A stretch of DNA of 64,000 nucleotides, from positions 124,001 to 188,000 of the forward strand of contig CACBFQ010000001.1 in the NCBI GenBank assembly GCA_902538565.1, given 5' to 3'. The DNA is from an uncultured Fidelibacterota bacterium (GTDB lineage Bacteria; Fidelibacterota; Marinisomatia; Marinisomatales; Marinisomataceae). The translations under genes and the position numbers were made by a program. A model generated the notes under the pieces. The model ran no database searches and had not been told where the DNA came from. It saw only the letters and a list, made by a program, of their open reading frames with translations. This document shows positions 33,374-42,886 of the stretch, one piece after another (within the stretch, counting starts at the first letter, position 1; each line of letters starts with the position of its first letter).

Positions 33374-36300
33374 TTATAGTTTTTTTAAAGAAATTTCAAT
33401 TTCATTATTTTTATACTTGAAAGAAGAATTATAGTCAGAATTTTCCAAATTTGCTACAATATCCTTACATAATACCTCATTCATAAAATATTCTTTATTT
33501 TCTTCAATAATATTTTTTAACTCATCAGAAAAATTAGCAGAGATAATAATTCTGTCATCAATCTCAAAATTTGCTTCTTTTCTCATCAACTGTATTTGCC
33601 TTATTAAATCTCTCAAAACCCCTTCTAATCTTAAATCATCGCTAATAGTTGTATCTAATGATACAATTAAATCATTTCCTAAGAAAGATTCGCTTCCATC
33701 ATTTGCTTTTAAATCTATAATCAGATCATCTTTTGTCAATTCATGTTCGTTCTCCGGAATTGCCAATCCATTCAAAACGTTTTTTGTGACTTTTACAGGA
33801 TCAAGATTTCTTAATGATTTCATAGCATCCTGCATTTCATCTCCAAACTTCATTTTCATATTCTTAAAATTTGGCTTCAAAGTCAAAGTTCCAAACTCTT
33901 TGACTTCATCAAAAAATAGTACTTCTTTAATATTTAACTCATCTAAGATTATCTCTTCTTGATCTTTAATAAATGAAGTTATTTCATTGTTATTCAGAAA
34001 AACTCTTATGCTTTGGAGCGGTTGCCTAACTTTTATATTAGCTTTTTTTCTTACTGCTCTTCCAGACTCAATTACTTTTTTTAATGAGTCAACTTTCTCA
34101 ATTAATTCATGATTGATTTTATCATCATCGCATTTAGGAAAATCTGATAAGTGGATGCTGTCTTTGTTCTCATTTTTATCCGTAGAAGTTATATTCAAGT
34201 ACATTCTTTCTGTTACAAACGGAAGAACAGGCGATAAGACTTTAATTAAATCCAAAATCACATCATAAAGAGTCTGATAAGCTATATATTTGTCAGAATC
34301 ATTCTCACTTTTCCAAAATCTTCTTCTATTTCTTCTTATGTACCAATTTGATAAATCATCTAAGAAGGTTTCTACATTTTTTAATAGCTTATCTACTTCA
34401 AAATTTTCATAATTCAATTTTGCGCTAGCATTTAATTGCTGCGATTTTGAAATAATCCAATTATCTAATAAAGTTAAATCTTTAGGATTTATTTTTTGTG
34501 AATGTGGAGAAAACTTATCAAGACTTGCATAGGTACAGAAAAACGAATAAATATTCCATAGACTAATCAACTTTTTTCTGACTTCGTCAGCTTTATCATA
34601 TCCAAAAAGTAAGTTGTTTTCTACATTTTGTTTCGAATACATCCATCTCATTACATCAACACCCATCTTTTCAGCTGCATCATCAAACCAGATAGCATTA
34701 CCTGCAGATTTATGCATTTCATCACCTTTTTCATCTTTTACTAACGCATGTCCGAGTAAAGTTTTAAACGGTGCTTTGCCTTCAAGGAAAGATGACATTG
34801 CTAATAATGAGTAAAACCAGTTTCTAAACTGCCCAGGAAAACATTCTGTAATAAAATCAGCTGGAAACCATTCTTCCCAACAGCTTTTATCTTCAAAATA
34901 CTTCATTGTAGAAAAAGGGACAATTCCAGCATCTAGCCAAGGATTTCCTACATCTTCAATTCTAGTTCCAATAAGTCCAGATTTAGGATGTTTAATTTTA
35001 ACATAATCAACCCAAGGTCTATGTGGAGTATTTCCATCAAATTTTTCCCATCCTTCAACAGCTAATTCCTTCAGTTCTTCTTTAGAACCAACAACATGAA
35101 ATGTTCCATCCTCAAATGTCCAAATCGGCAAGGCTAATCCCCAGAATCTCTTCTTTGAAATCATCCAATCTCCCATATTGTCTAACCAATCATGCTCTCT
35201 ATCTCTTCCCCACTTTGGAATCCAATTAATTTCATCTACAACAGATTTAATTTTATTTCTCCAATCCATATTGATATACCATTCGTCAACCTGTTTAAAT
35301 ACTAGTTCGTCTCCAGATCTCCAACAGTGCGGATATATATGAGGATAATCTTCAACATATAGAAGAAGATCTCTTTCTTTTAAATTGGAAATAATTTTTT
35401 GAGCAGTTTCAGGATCTGTAACACTTAAACCAGACATAAAATCAAAACCTTGAATGAAATTTGCTTGATTATCAATTGGTGAAATTTCAACAAAACCTTC
35501 TCTTTTACATATTTTATTATCGATAGCACCACATCCGCCAGCCATGTGGACAAATCCTGTTCCTTCACCCTCAACAACCATATCGTTACCTTCAGAATCT
35601 TTTCCACCATCAATAATGATATGACAATCTATAGCTGATTTATCTTTCAAATTGCTTGTATCATGAATTGGATAACCCCCTTTAGAGCTTTGAGGTTCTA
35701 AATGATCAAATGGTCCTTGATATGTTAAACCAATTAATTTTTCACCTTTAATGACTTCTAAAATTTCATATCCACCACGTTCTTTAAAAATTTGATCTAA
35801 GGTTTTGAGCTTCGGTACACCATCCACCCAATTTTTCTTTTCAGCAAATTCTTTGTTTAATCTTTGATACTTTAAATTTGTCTCAGATACAAAATATATT
35901 GATCCGTCATAAGCCTTTATTTTTGCATAATTTATTTTTTTGTTTACCGCAACGGCAATATTAGATGAAAGAGTCCAAGGGGTCGTTGTCCAAATTAAAA
36001 TATTTTCATTTTCTTTATCTTTTAAAGGAAACTTTACAAAAACACCTTTATGCACTGTAAGTTTTCTTCCTTCAATAATCTCCATCTGTGAATAGGAAGT
36101 GCCAGACCTTCCAGACCAAGGAACTACATCGGTCCCTCTATAGATTTTACCATCTTCATGTAATTTTTTTAGAAAAGCCCAAATTGCATAATTGTTTTCT
36201 TCGGACATGGTGAAATAAGAATTATCCCAATCCATCCAATATCCTAGTCTAATAGATTGATTCTTTTGAACTTCAGAAAATTTCTCTACACGCTCTTTAC

Positions 36301-36661
36301 AAAGATTTACAAACTTCTCTATACCAAGATCTTCAACTTCTTTCTTTGATTTAATTCCAAGCTCTTTTTCCACTTCAATTTCTACCCAAAGACCTTGGCA
36401 GTCGAAACCATTTTGATATCTCAATTGATGTCCATTCATTGATTTATATCTTTGATAAAGATCTTTCAACGTTCTTCCCCAAGCATGATGAACGCCCATA
36501 GGATTATTCGCAGTGATAGGTCCATCAAGAAAGCTCCATTTTGGACCGTTGGAGTTTTTTTCGACTAGTTTTTCAAAGGTTTTATTTTTGGACCAATAAT
36601 CGAGTATTTCATGTTCATTTTTAACAAAATCAACTTTTGGATTTTCTTTCTTTATTCTCAT
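33374..36661 (-). CDS. ileS: Isoleucyl-tRNA synthetase with atypical class I signature motifs
   Basis: The 1095-residue enzyme has the Rossmann core, a large CP1 editing domain (about residues 200-400, including WTTTPWTLSSNIAVAV), the anticodon-binding helical domain (NWYIRRNRRRFWKS, about 780) and a long C-terminal extension with no obvious zinc-binding cysteines. The HIGH element reads GVHH (NPMGVHHAWGRTLKD, about 56-59) and the KMSKS loop reads EMHKSAGNAIWF (about 635-645). Both deviate from the consensus but keep key basic residues. It charges tRNA(Ile). It precedes the dksA-like gene by 9 bp and starts 51 bp after htrA. The plus-strand ORF at 34614 and the minus one at 35425 are shadows. 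Confidence 0.94.
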   Translation of the reverse strand: MRIKKENPKVDFVKNEHEILDYWSKNKTFEKLVEKNSNGPKWSFLDGPITANNPMGVHHAWGRTLKDLYQRYKSMNGHQLRYQNGFDCQGLWVEIEVEKELGIKSKKEVEDLGIEKFVNLCKERVEKFSEVQKNQSIRLGYWMDWDNSYFTMSEENNYAIWAFLKKLHEDGKIYRGTDVVPWSGRSGTSYSQMEIIEGRKLTVHKGVFVKFPLKDKENENILIWTTTPWTLSSNIAVAVNKKINYAKIKAYDGSIYFVSETNLKYQRLNKEFAEKKNWVDGVPKLKTLDQIFKERGGYEILEVIKGEKLIGLTYQGPFDHLEPQSSKGGYPIHDTSNLKDKSAIDCHIIIDGGKDSEGNDMVVEGEGTGFVHMAGGCGAIDNKICKREGFVEISPIDNQANFIQGFDFMSGLSVTDPETAQKIISNLKERDLLLYVEDYPHIYPHCWRSGDELVFKQVDEWYINMDWRNKIKSVVDEINWIPKWGRDREHDWLDNMGDWMISKKRFWGLALPIWTFEDGTFHVVGSKEELKELAVEGWEKFDGNTPHRPWVDYVKIKHPKSGLIGTRIEDVGNPWLDAGIVPFSTMKYFEDKSCWEEWFPADFITECFPGQFRNWFYSLLAMSSFLEGKAPFKTLLGHALVKDEKGDEMHKSAGNAIWFDDAAEKMGVDVMRWMYSKQNVENNLLFGYDKADEVRKKLISLWNIYSFFCTYASLDKFSPHSQKINPKDLTLLDNWIISKSQQLNASAKLNYENFEVDKLLKNVETFLDDLSNWYIRRNRRRFWKSENDSDKYIAYQTLYDVILDLIKVLSPVLPFVTERMYLNITSTDKNENKDSIHLSDFPKCDDDKINHELIEKVDSLKKVIESGRAVRKKANIKVRQPLQSIRVFLNNNEITSFIKDQEEIILDELNIKEVLFFDEVKEFGTLTLKPNFKNMKMKFGDEMQDAMKSLRNLDPVKVTKNVLNGLAIPENEHELTKDDLIIDLKANDGSESFLGNDLIVSLDTTISDDLRLEGVLRDLIRQIQLMRKEANFEIDDRIIISANFSDELKNIIEENKEYFMNEVLCKDIVANLENSDYNSSFKYKNNEIEISLKKL

Positions 36662-36712
36662 AATTAACTATGAACTTATAAGAAAAGGGGAATTATTGCA
36701 ATTGTATAGAAA

Positions 36713-38128
36713 TTATCTTGTAATAGTAATAAATCTTGATGAAGAACCACGTTTGACAAGAAATAGTACTTTTGATTCATCGTCAAACTTTGACATTTCA
36801 GAAAGAAAATCTTTTGTACTGTAAATCTTTTTACGTCCAACACGTGTGATAATGTCTCCTTCTTGAAGCCCTGCTTCTTCTGCTGGACTATTATCTTCAA
36901 CTCCAGTAACAATTACTCCTTGAATATTTGAAGGATTTTTTTCATTTAATTTGTATTTATTAATTAAATCTTCGCTCGGATTTTCCAATAATAATCCGAA
37001 TTCATAATTAACATTTGTAGTAGCAGCCACTGTATCTTCTCTTTCTTCAAGAGTAACATATATATTTTTCTTTTTATTATCTCTGTATATACCAAGCTTG
37101 ACTCTTGAACCTGGATCAGTACTGGATACAAGGTTTTTAAGTTCAGAACCATTACTGATTTCTTTACCTTCGAAAGAAACAATCACATCTCCTTCTACTA
37201 AATCAGATTTTGAAGCTGGACTGCCTTTAACAATGTCACTTACAATCGCTCCATTTCGAGTTTGAAGTTCCAATGTCTCATATAAATCTTCATTAATATC
37301 TTGCATGTAAATTCCTAAGAAAGATCTAACAACATATCCTTTAGTAATAAGATCATTCATTACTTTTTTAACCATCGTTGAAGGAATCGCAAAGCCAATA
37401 CCAGCATTAGCTCTTCCACCTCCTGAAGCAATAGCAGCATTAATACCAATTAACTCACCATTCATATTTAAAAGAGCTCCTCCACTATTTCCAGGATTTA
37501 TTGCTGCATCTGTTTGAATGAAGTTTTGATAAGTATTTAAATTATTCATTACATCATTTCTACCTAATGCACTAACAATTCCAGCAGTAACAGTATGACT
37601 CAATGATGCAGAAAAAGGGCTTCCAATAGCTATTACCCATTCTCCTACTCTTACTGCTTCAGAATCTCCTAAATCAACAGCTTTAATATCATCTGCTTCT
37701 ATTTGAAGTACAGCTAAATCGGTAGCTTTATCTAATCCAATAACAGTAGCCTCAAAAATACGTTTATCAAGTAATTGAACTTTAATTTCTTCAACAGGTT
37801 TTTGAGATCTTTCATCAAAAATAACATGATGATTAGTGACTATATATGAATTTTCACCATCTACAATAACACCTGAACCAAGAGATTTACTTTCATACTC
37901 ATCTGGAATCTCTCTACCCCAATATCTATAAAAGTTTTGAACATCTCTGTCCAATTGAACGGTGTTTGTTGTAGTAATAGTTACAACTGATTCGTTTACT
38001 TCTTCTGCAATGTCGGCAAAAGAATTAAAAAATTCATATGCTTTTGATTGCGCAAATGAAGTTGAAACAAATAATAAAATAAATGTTAGTTTTTTCATCA
38101 TATTTATCTGAAATGATTTAATCATCAT
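36713..38128 (-). CDS. HtrA/DegP-family periplasmic serine protease
   Basis: The 471-residue protein has an N-terminal signal (KKLTFILLFVSTSFAQ), a trypsin-like domain with His in IVTNHHVIFD, Asp in DKATDLAVLQ and Ser in INPGNSGGALLNM, and two PDZ domains (about 270-365 and 385-470). It degrades or refolds damaged envelope proteins. A good AAGGA ribosome site 5 nt before 38128 supports the track start, giving a signal peptide with a ten-residue N-extension; an internal ATGATG at 38101/38098 would give a standard signal. It lies 8 bp after dsbD. Minus-strand ORFs 36676-36912 and 36964-37182 are frame-shifted shadows. Confidence 0.95.
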   Translation of the reverse strand: MMIKSFQINMMKKLTFILLFVSTSFAQSKAYEFFNSFADIAEEVNESVVTITTTNTVQLDRDVQNFYRYWGREIPDEYESKSLGSGVIVDGENSYIVTNHHVIFDERSQKPVEEIKVQLLDKRIFEATVIGLDKATDLAVLQIEADDIKAVDLGDSEAVRVGEWVIAIGSPFSASLSHTVTAGIVSALGRNDVMNNLNTYQNFIQTDAAINPGNSGGALLNMNGELIGINAAIASGGGRANAGIGFAIPSTMVKKVMNDLITKGYVVRSFLGIYMQDINEDLYETLELQTRNGAIVSDIVKGSPASKSDLVEGDVIVSFEGKEISNGSELKNLVSSTDPGSRVKLGIYRDNKKKNIYVTLEEREDTVAATTNVNYEFGLLLENPSEDLINKYKLNEKNPSNIQGVIVTGVEDNSPAEEAGLQEGDIITRVGRKKIYSTKDFLSEMSKFDDESKVLFLVKRGSSSRFITITR

Positions 38129-38136
38129 AAAGTTCC

Positions 38137-39936
38137 TTAATTATTTAATCCTGTTTTTAAAAAGTCCTTAAACTCTTCAACGTTTCTTGTAAGACCAGGA
38201 AACTCTGATAATACCTTATCATTATTGTCTAAAATTACATAATAAGGCAGAGCAGCAGTTTCAAATCGATTAATTTGGTACTCTCTTTTCTCTAAATAAC
38301 CTTCTCCTGCATCGGTATATAAACTAACAAGGACATATTCGGACATTAGTTCTTCAACTGAATTAATGCTAAATATATTTGTTTCCATCCATCTACAGTT
38401 TGTACATGTAACGCCTGTAAAATCAATAAAGATATTTTTATTCTGCTCTGCAGCAATTATAAATGCATCATCTAGATTATTATTCCAAACAAGATTGGAT
38501 TGATATTTTTTGGGAGGTAAATATGATTTAATATTACCATTAATATCATAACCATGATTTCCAGCTGCTAGATAAGTTCCAAAGAAAATGAAAGCAAGAG
38601 CAAACAATGATCTTTGAATTGAAAAAGTAACAGGCGAATCATTTTTAAACTTTATTAATCCAAAAATATATAAGCCGGTTAATAGCATTATTAATGCCCA
38701 TAAATACAAAACAACTTCATATGTAAAAATATTCCAATTCCAAACCAAGTCGGTATTGCTGATGAATTTGAAAGCAGCTGCAAGTTCTAAGAAACCCATT
38801 ACTACTTTTACAGAATTTAGCCAACCACCAGACTGTGGTAATTTTGTTAAATAATGTGGAAAGAGGGCTAAAAAGAAAAATGGAGAAGCAAACGCTAAAC
38901 TAAAAATCAACATCCCAATTATTGGCCAAAACCATTCTCCTTGTGAGGCAGCAACCAATATTAATCCCATAAATTGAACTGTACAGGTAAATGAAGTTAA
39001 GGTAAAAGTTAAAGCCATAAATAAAATACCGACATAGCCTTCTGAATTTTCTTTTTGAAGTGAAAGTCTTCTTAATGATTCAGGTATCTCAATTTCATAG
39101 AATCCAAATAAAGACATTGCAAAATAAATGAATAAGAATGCAATAAACATATTTACTATTGGATTTGCAGCAAGCTGATTTGCACCAGATGCTCCTAATA
39201 ATATTGCTAACATCATTCCTAAAAAAGTAAATGTTAGAACAATGCCTAACATATAAACAGTAGCACTTTTTACTGGAGAAGAATTAGTATTCTCACTTCT
39301 ATGCATAAAAAATGAAATGGTAATTGGAATCATAGGGAAAACACATGGAGTTAAAAGAGCAAGGAAGCCCATACTCATAGCAAGAACAAGAAATGAACTT
39401 ATATTATTATCAGCAATAGCTAATATAGAGTCTTTATCAAAATCAAAATTTTCAAAAATAGAATCAGATCTTATGGGACCTGATTTGATATCAAAGGTTG
39501 CTGTTTTAGTAATTTGGTTTGGCGGATAACATAAGCTATTATTACAAACCTGGTAGTCAATAATTACATCTACATTGTAGGTACCATTTGGCAAATCATC
39601 TTTTAATTCTAATGGAATACTAAATTGAGGAGTACCTTCATGATATTTAGTAATATTCCCAAACCCTTCATCAAATTTTTCTATTGGTTTTGGCTCAATG
39701 ACTCTTCCAGACTTATTAACAATATCTGATTCGATAATAAATTTTGTTGAGGATGGGCCTTCAGGCACGTCATATACTGCGTAAATCCTCCACGTAAAAT
39801 CAAGTTCAGCGTTTACATCAATAATAGCAACTTCACCTTGATTCACATCGTCAATATTTACAGTAAATTGGGCTGGGTCGCTAAACTGAGCCCAAAGAAT
39901 ATTTAAAAATGATAATGTTAAAAAAAACTTTTTCAT
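38137..39936 (-). CDS. dsbD: DsbD, thiol:disulfide interchange protein
   Basis: The 599-residue protein contains all three DsbD modules with their cysteine pairs: a signal peptide and periplasmic alpha domain (VCNNSLCYPPN, about residues 127-132), an eight-helix membrane domain with TPCVFPMIPI and SFTCTVQFMG, and a C-terminal thioredoxin-like domain with GVTCTNCRWME (about 510). It passes electrons from cytoplasmic thioredoxin to periplasmic reductases, cytochrome c maturation or thiol peroxidases. It follows the patatin gene after 6 bp and precedes htrA by 8 bp, forming an envelope-quality group. Confidence 0.95.
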   Translation of the reverse strand: MKKFFLTLSFLNILWAQFSDPAQFTVNIDDVNQGEVAIIDVNAELDFTWRIYAVYDVPEGPSSTKFIIESDIVNKSGRVIEPKPIEKFDEGFGNITKYHEGTPQFSIPLELKDDLPNGTYNVDVIIDYQVCNNSLCYPPNQITKTATFDIKSGPIRSDSIFENFDFDKDSILAIADNNISSFLVLAMSMGFLALLTPCVFPMIPITISFFMHRSENTNSSPVKSATVYMLGIVLTFTFLGMMLAILLGASGANQLAANPIVNMFIAFLFIYFAMSLFGFYEIEIPESLRRLSLQKENSEGYVGILFMALTFTLTSFTCTVQFMGLILVAASQGEWFWPIIGMLIFSLAFASPFFFLALFPHYLTKLPQSGGWLNSVKVVMGFLELAAAFKFISNTDLVWNWNIFTYEVVLYLWALIMLLTGLYIFGLIKFKNDSPVTFSIQRSLFALAFIFFGTYLAAGNHGYDINGNIKSYLPPKKYQSNLVWNNNLDDAFIIAAEQNKNIFIDFTGVTCTNCRWMETNIFSINSVEELMSEYVLVSLYTDAGEGYLEKREYQINRFETAALPYYVILDNNDKVLSEFPGLTRNVEEFKDFLKTGLNN

Positions 39937-39942
39937 ATTGGG

Positions 39943-40878
39943 CTATGAAAATAATCTTTTCTTAATTCTTGTCCAAAAAGTTTCTTTTTTTGTTTTTTTG
40001 GGTGTATTCACAATATTTTCAAGTTCTTCAAGAAGATTATTAATAGCACTTTCTGCAGCAAATTCACCAGCTTGAATAAATTTATCTGTTTTATCAAATG
40101 CTGACCAATGCAAGTTATCATGTTTTGGTTTTATTACAAAATCTGCTTCATTGAGCAGATAAGAGTTCAAGTGAGCAACCGATACATCTCTAACTCTCGA
40201 AGATATTTCCACTATATTTGATGGTTCAGGTTGATCTTCCATACCTCTGGTAATATTTATCGCAATTATAAAGTCACATTCATTTTTTAGAGGAGTTACA
40301 GGTGTTGGTAATGCTACATTACCATCAACCAACATTCTATTATCTTTATATGTTGGCTCCACAAATCCTGGAATTGATGAACTTTGTACAATTGCATCTA
40401 TTAAACTTCCTGACTTATAAATTATTGAATTTCCAGAAATTAAATCAGTTGCTGAAACAATTAATGGAATTTTTAAATCACTAAATTGTTTAGCATCAAA
40501 AAGTAATTCTGCAGCTTTTTTAATTCTTTCATTCTTGATAATAGATTTTCTATTTGAACTCACCATTAAAACATATTGATTTTTAATTTGCTTGAAAACT
40601 TGCGAAAAAATAGATTCATCTTCTTCTGAGTTTGCAATATATCTAAATCCCAAATCATTAAAATTTTCACTTTCAACTCTCTCAAGATATTTTTTTTCTA
40701 CCATTTTTGCATTATGATAAGATGCATACATTGCACCAACCATTGAACCAGCGCTTGTTCCTGCAACGATATCAGGGACAATACCATTTGCTTCAAGAAC
40801 TTTCAATACTCCAATATGGCATGCACCTCTTGCTCCACCACCACCTAATGCTAGTCCAATTTTTAAACCCTTATACAT
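39943..40878 (-). CDS. Patatin-like phospholipase (RssA/NTE type)
   Basis: The 311-residue protein starts with the oxyanion loop LALGGGGARGACHIG, has the nucleophile serine in GTSAGSMVGA (Ser42) and the catalytic aspartate in LVDGNVALPTPV, the Ser-Asp dyad of patatins. It probably hydrolyses phospholipids or lysophospholipids at the cytoplasmic face. There is no N-terminal signal peptide, no TM segment and no outer-membrane barrel, so it is not the PlpD/type V secreted form. The C-terminus is strongly basic (KKTKKETFWTRIKKRLFS), which may favour membrane binding. It overlaps pyrE by 8 bp. Confidence 0.88.
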   Translation of the reverse strand: MYKGLKIGLALGGGGARGACHIGVLKVLEANGIVPDIVAGTSAGSMVGAMYASYHNAKMVEKKYLERVESENFNDLGFRYIANSEEDESIFSQVFKQIKNQYVLMVSSNRKSIIKNERIKKAAELLFDAKQFSDLKIPLIVSATDLISGNSIIYKSGSLIDAIVQSSSIPGFVEPTYKDNRMLVDGNVALPTPVTPLKNECDFIIAINITRGMEDQPEPSNIVEISSRVRDVSVAHLNSYLLNEADFVIKPKHDNLHWSAFDKTDKFIQAGEFAAESAINNLLEELENIVNTPKKTKKETFWTRIKKRLFS

Positions 40879-41437
40879 TGCTTCCGGGTTTTATAGCAGG
40901 TATTCCTTGAAGTTTAATTGGAATATTATTTTTGTCAAAAATTTTAGCTTTTTGGGAAGTAATAGAATAAAAATTATCATGAATGAATACCGGAGAAAGG
41001 CTTCTATCAACAATCACTCCAACTCCAACCACGTTGCCTTTATATTGAGAAATAAGTTCAATGACCTCTTTTATTGAACCTCCAGTACTAAGCACATCCT
41101 CAATGACTAAAATTTTTTCATTTTCATTGATATTAAATCCTCTTCTTAATTTCATCGTTCCTTCTGATCGTTCAGAAAAAATTGTCTTTTTATTTAGTTG
41201 TCTTCCAACTTCTGCACCTAAAACAATACCACCAATTGCAGGTGAAATAACTTTATCAATATCTAGATCTGAAAAATGATTAGATAATATTTCTCCAAAC
41301 ATAGACAAATACTTTGGATACTGTAAAACTTTTGCACATTGAAAGTATGTATCACTATGAAGACCAGATGATAAAATAAAGTGGCCATGCATAAGTGCTT
41401 GGGTTTCTTCAAAAATTTTTATGAAATCTTTATCCAT
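40871..41437 (-). CDS. pyrE: Orotate phosphoribosyltransferase
   Basis: The 188-residue type I PRTase has the PRPP-binding motif VIEDVLSTGGSIKEVI, ISPAIGGIVLGAEVGRQL and HFILSSGLHSDTYFQCAKV near the N-terminus. It makes OMP from orotate and PRPP. It overlaps pyrF by 8 bp, so the last two UMP steps are encoded together; the other pyr genes are not in this window. The start ATG and the family N-terminus agree. Confidence 0.96.
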   Translation of the reverse strand: MDKDFIKIFEETQALMHGHFILSSGLHSDTYFQCAKVLQYPKYLSMFGEILSNHFSDLDIDKVISPAIGGIVLGAEVGRQLNKKTIFSERSEGTMKLRRGFNINENEKILVIEDVLSTGGSIKEVIELISQYKGNVVGVGVIVDRSLSPVFIHDNFYSITSQKAKIFDKNNIPIKLQGIPAIKPGSNV

Positions 41438-42206
41438 TTAACCCTCTTAGTTGATTTAAATACTGTTTAGCAGAATTACGAATTGAATCGTGATCTTTAT
41501 TTCCAGAGAAAATAATTCCTCTAGATACATTTATTAAGGTCGTATCCATACTCTTCTCATTAATTCTAAGAACGCTTTGCAAATCTCCTCCTTGTGCTCC
41601 AATCCCAGGAATTAAAAAAGGTAAATCTGTTGAATTTCTAACTTCCATTAGTGCATCATAATTAGTTGCGCCTACTACAAGACCAATATTTTGCTGATTA
41701 TTTAATGCTTCACATAAAGAAATTACTTTTGAAAAAATATCTTCTTGTATAAAGGTTGAAGATTTATTTGATGTTCTACATAATACATAAGCACCCTTAG
41801 ATGCATTTGAAATAAACGGTTCAATTGATTCTTTTCCCATATAAGGACTTACAGTTATAGCATCGCAATTAAAATGATTAAAAAATGCATTAGCATAATG
41901 TAAGCCAGTATTTCCTATATCCCCTCTTTTTGCATCGGCTATAACAATATGATCATTACCAATATGTTTCATTAAATTTTCGAGCCAGTAATATCCCTTT
42001 GAACCCCATTCTTCAAAAAAAGCAAGGTTTGGTTTATATGCTGCTGCAAGATCGCTAGTAGCATCTACAACCATCATCGAATAATCCATCATTTCATCTA
42101 AGGATACATTATCTTTGAAATATTTTTTATCAATATCAATTCCAACACAAAGATTTGAATTTTTATCATATATGTTTGTTTTTAGTTTATCGATGAATGA
42201 AAGCAC
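41430..42206 (-). CDS. pyrF: Orotidine 5'-phosphate decarboxylase (type 2)
   Basis: The 258-residue protein has NLCVGIDIDKKYF, AAYKPNLAFFEEWGSKG, the catalytic lysine/aspartate motif VIADAKRGDIGNTG and the phosphate loop PFLIPGIGAQGGDL. Size and the AKRGDIGNTG pattern fit the longer type 2 PyrF. It decarboxylates OMP to UMP. The only start available is GTG at 42206: an in-frame TAA lies a few codons upstream, and no Shine-Dalgarno is seen. It is first in the long minus-strand run to greA. A 17-bp inverted repeat lies 10 bp upstream. Confidence 0.95.
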   Translation of the reverse strand: MLSFIDKLKTNIYDKNSNLCVGIDIDKKYFKDNVSLDEMMDYSMMVVDATSDLAAAYKPNLAFFEEWGSKGYYWLENLMKHIGNDHIVIADAKRGDIGNTGLHYANAFFNHFNCDAITVSPYMGKESIEPFISNASKGAYVLCRTSNKSSTFIQEDIFSKVISLCEALNNQQNIGLVVGATNYDALMEVRNSTDLPFLIPGIGAQGGDLQSVLRINEKSMDTTLINVSRGIIFSGNKDHDSIRNSAKQYLNQLRGLNG

Positions 42207-42215
42207 GAAGAAAGT

Positions 42216-42232
42216 TAAGATATTCTATCTTA
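42216..42232 (-). promoter_or_regulatory. Inverted repeat TAAGATA-TTC-TATCTTA over a -10-like element upstream of pyrF
   Basis: A perfect 7-bp inverted repeat with a 3-nt spacer lies 10 bp before the pyrF GTG. On the minus strand its centre contains TAGAAT (5 of 6 to the -10 consensus), giving a leader of about 9 nt. This geometry fits a repressor operator for the pyrF-pyrE unit and perhaps also the divergent acetyltransferase gene. The -35 is weak. A palindrome of unknown use is the cautious description. Confidence 0.4.
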
Positions 42233-42280
42233 GCAAACAAATGGCTTCATACTAGATTTAAAAATTTTTAATATTGGAAT

Positions 42281-42886
42281 ATGGAAACATCTATTGGACA
42301 GTCAGAAACTAGAATTATTGCTTCAACAAATGTTTTCCAAATAGAAAAAATTGAGAAGATCGGTAAAGCTGATTATCCAAAACTGATTGAAATATCATTA
42401 CACCTTGCTAAAGAATACGGTAAGCAAGCAGTTTTCACAAAAGCTTCAATTGAAAAATACTTTAATACTGAAAAATCTCTTCCTTTTATTGCAAGATATC
42501 AAAACGAAATTATTGGATACATTATTGGAATCCCCTTAGAAGAGCTTACCATGGAGCCTTGGGCGTTGAATGATGAAAATTATGGAAAGCACAACACCCT
42601 GTATACTTATGCTTTTGTTATAATGGAAAAATATAAGTCCAATGGATATGCTAAAATGTTAAAAAGAGTCTATTTAAGCTGGGCACAAAAACGAGATAGA
42701 ATAAGATATATTACAGGTCATGTTTTATCTGGCACTGCAGATACAAAGGATAATAGCATAAAGATAATATCATTCGAAGAAAATTGGCAAAGTACTGGGA
42801 AGTCATTTGAATATTACAGAAGATCTTTTGATGAAGGTGTTGAAAGTTCTATCTTTAGTCCGCCATTCGAAATAATAGTAGAATAA
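42281..42886 (+). CDS. GNAT-family N-acetyltransferase, substrate unknown
   Basis: The 201-residue protein has a GNAT fold: YPKLIEISLHLAKEYG (helix 1-2), PFIARYQNEIIGYIIGIPLE (beta strands 2-3), TYAFVIMEKYKSNGYAKMLKRV, where KSNGYA is the acetyl-CoA pyrophosphate loop, and a C-terminal WQSTGKSFEYYRRSF. There is no signal peptide or second domain. The first 30 residues are poorly conserved-looking. It is a single-gene plus-strand unit, divergent from pyrF across 74 bp and ending one base before the convergent symporter stop. I cannot name an acceptor. Confidence 0.7.
   Translation: METSIGQSETRIIASTNVFQIEKIEKIGKADYPKLIEISLHLAKEYGKQAVFTKASIEKYFNTEKSLPFIARYQNEIIGYIIGIPLEELTMEPWALNDENYGKHNTLYTYAFVIMEKYKSNGYAKMLKRVYLSWAQKRDRIRYITGHVLSGTADTKDNSIKIISFEENWQSTGKSFEYYRRSFDEGVESSIFSPPFEIIVE

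Noticed and set aside
35425-35613. Small ORF in ileS
   Set aside because: Shifted-frame shadow of an intact ileS.
36676-36912. Minus-strand ORF overlapping the 3' end of htrA, possible frameshift
   Set aside because: The htrA frame continues intact through both PDZ domains to its stop, so no frameshift is needed.
42258-42271. 14-bp palindrome TTAAAAATTTTTAA before the acetyltransferase gene
   Set aside because: Pure A/T palindromes are expected by chance at this composition; no further support.
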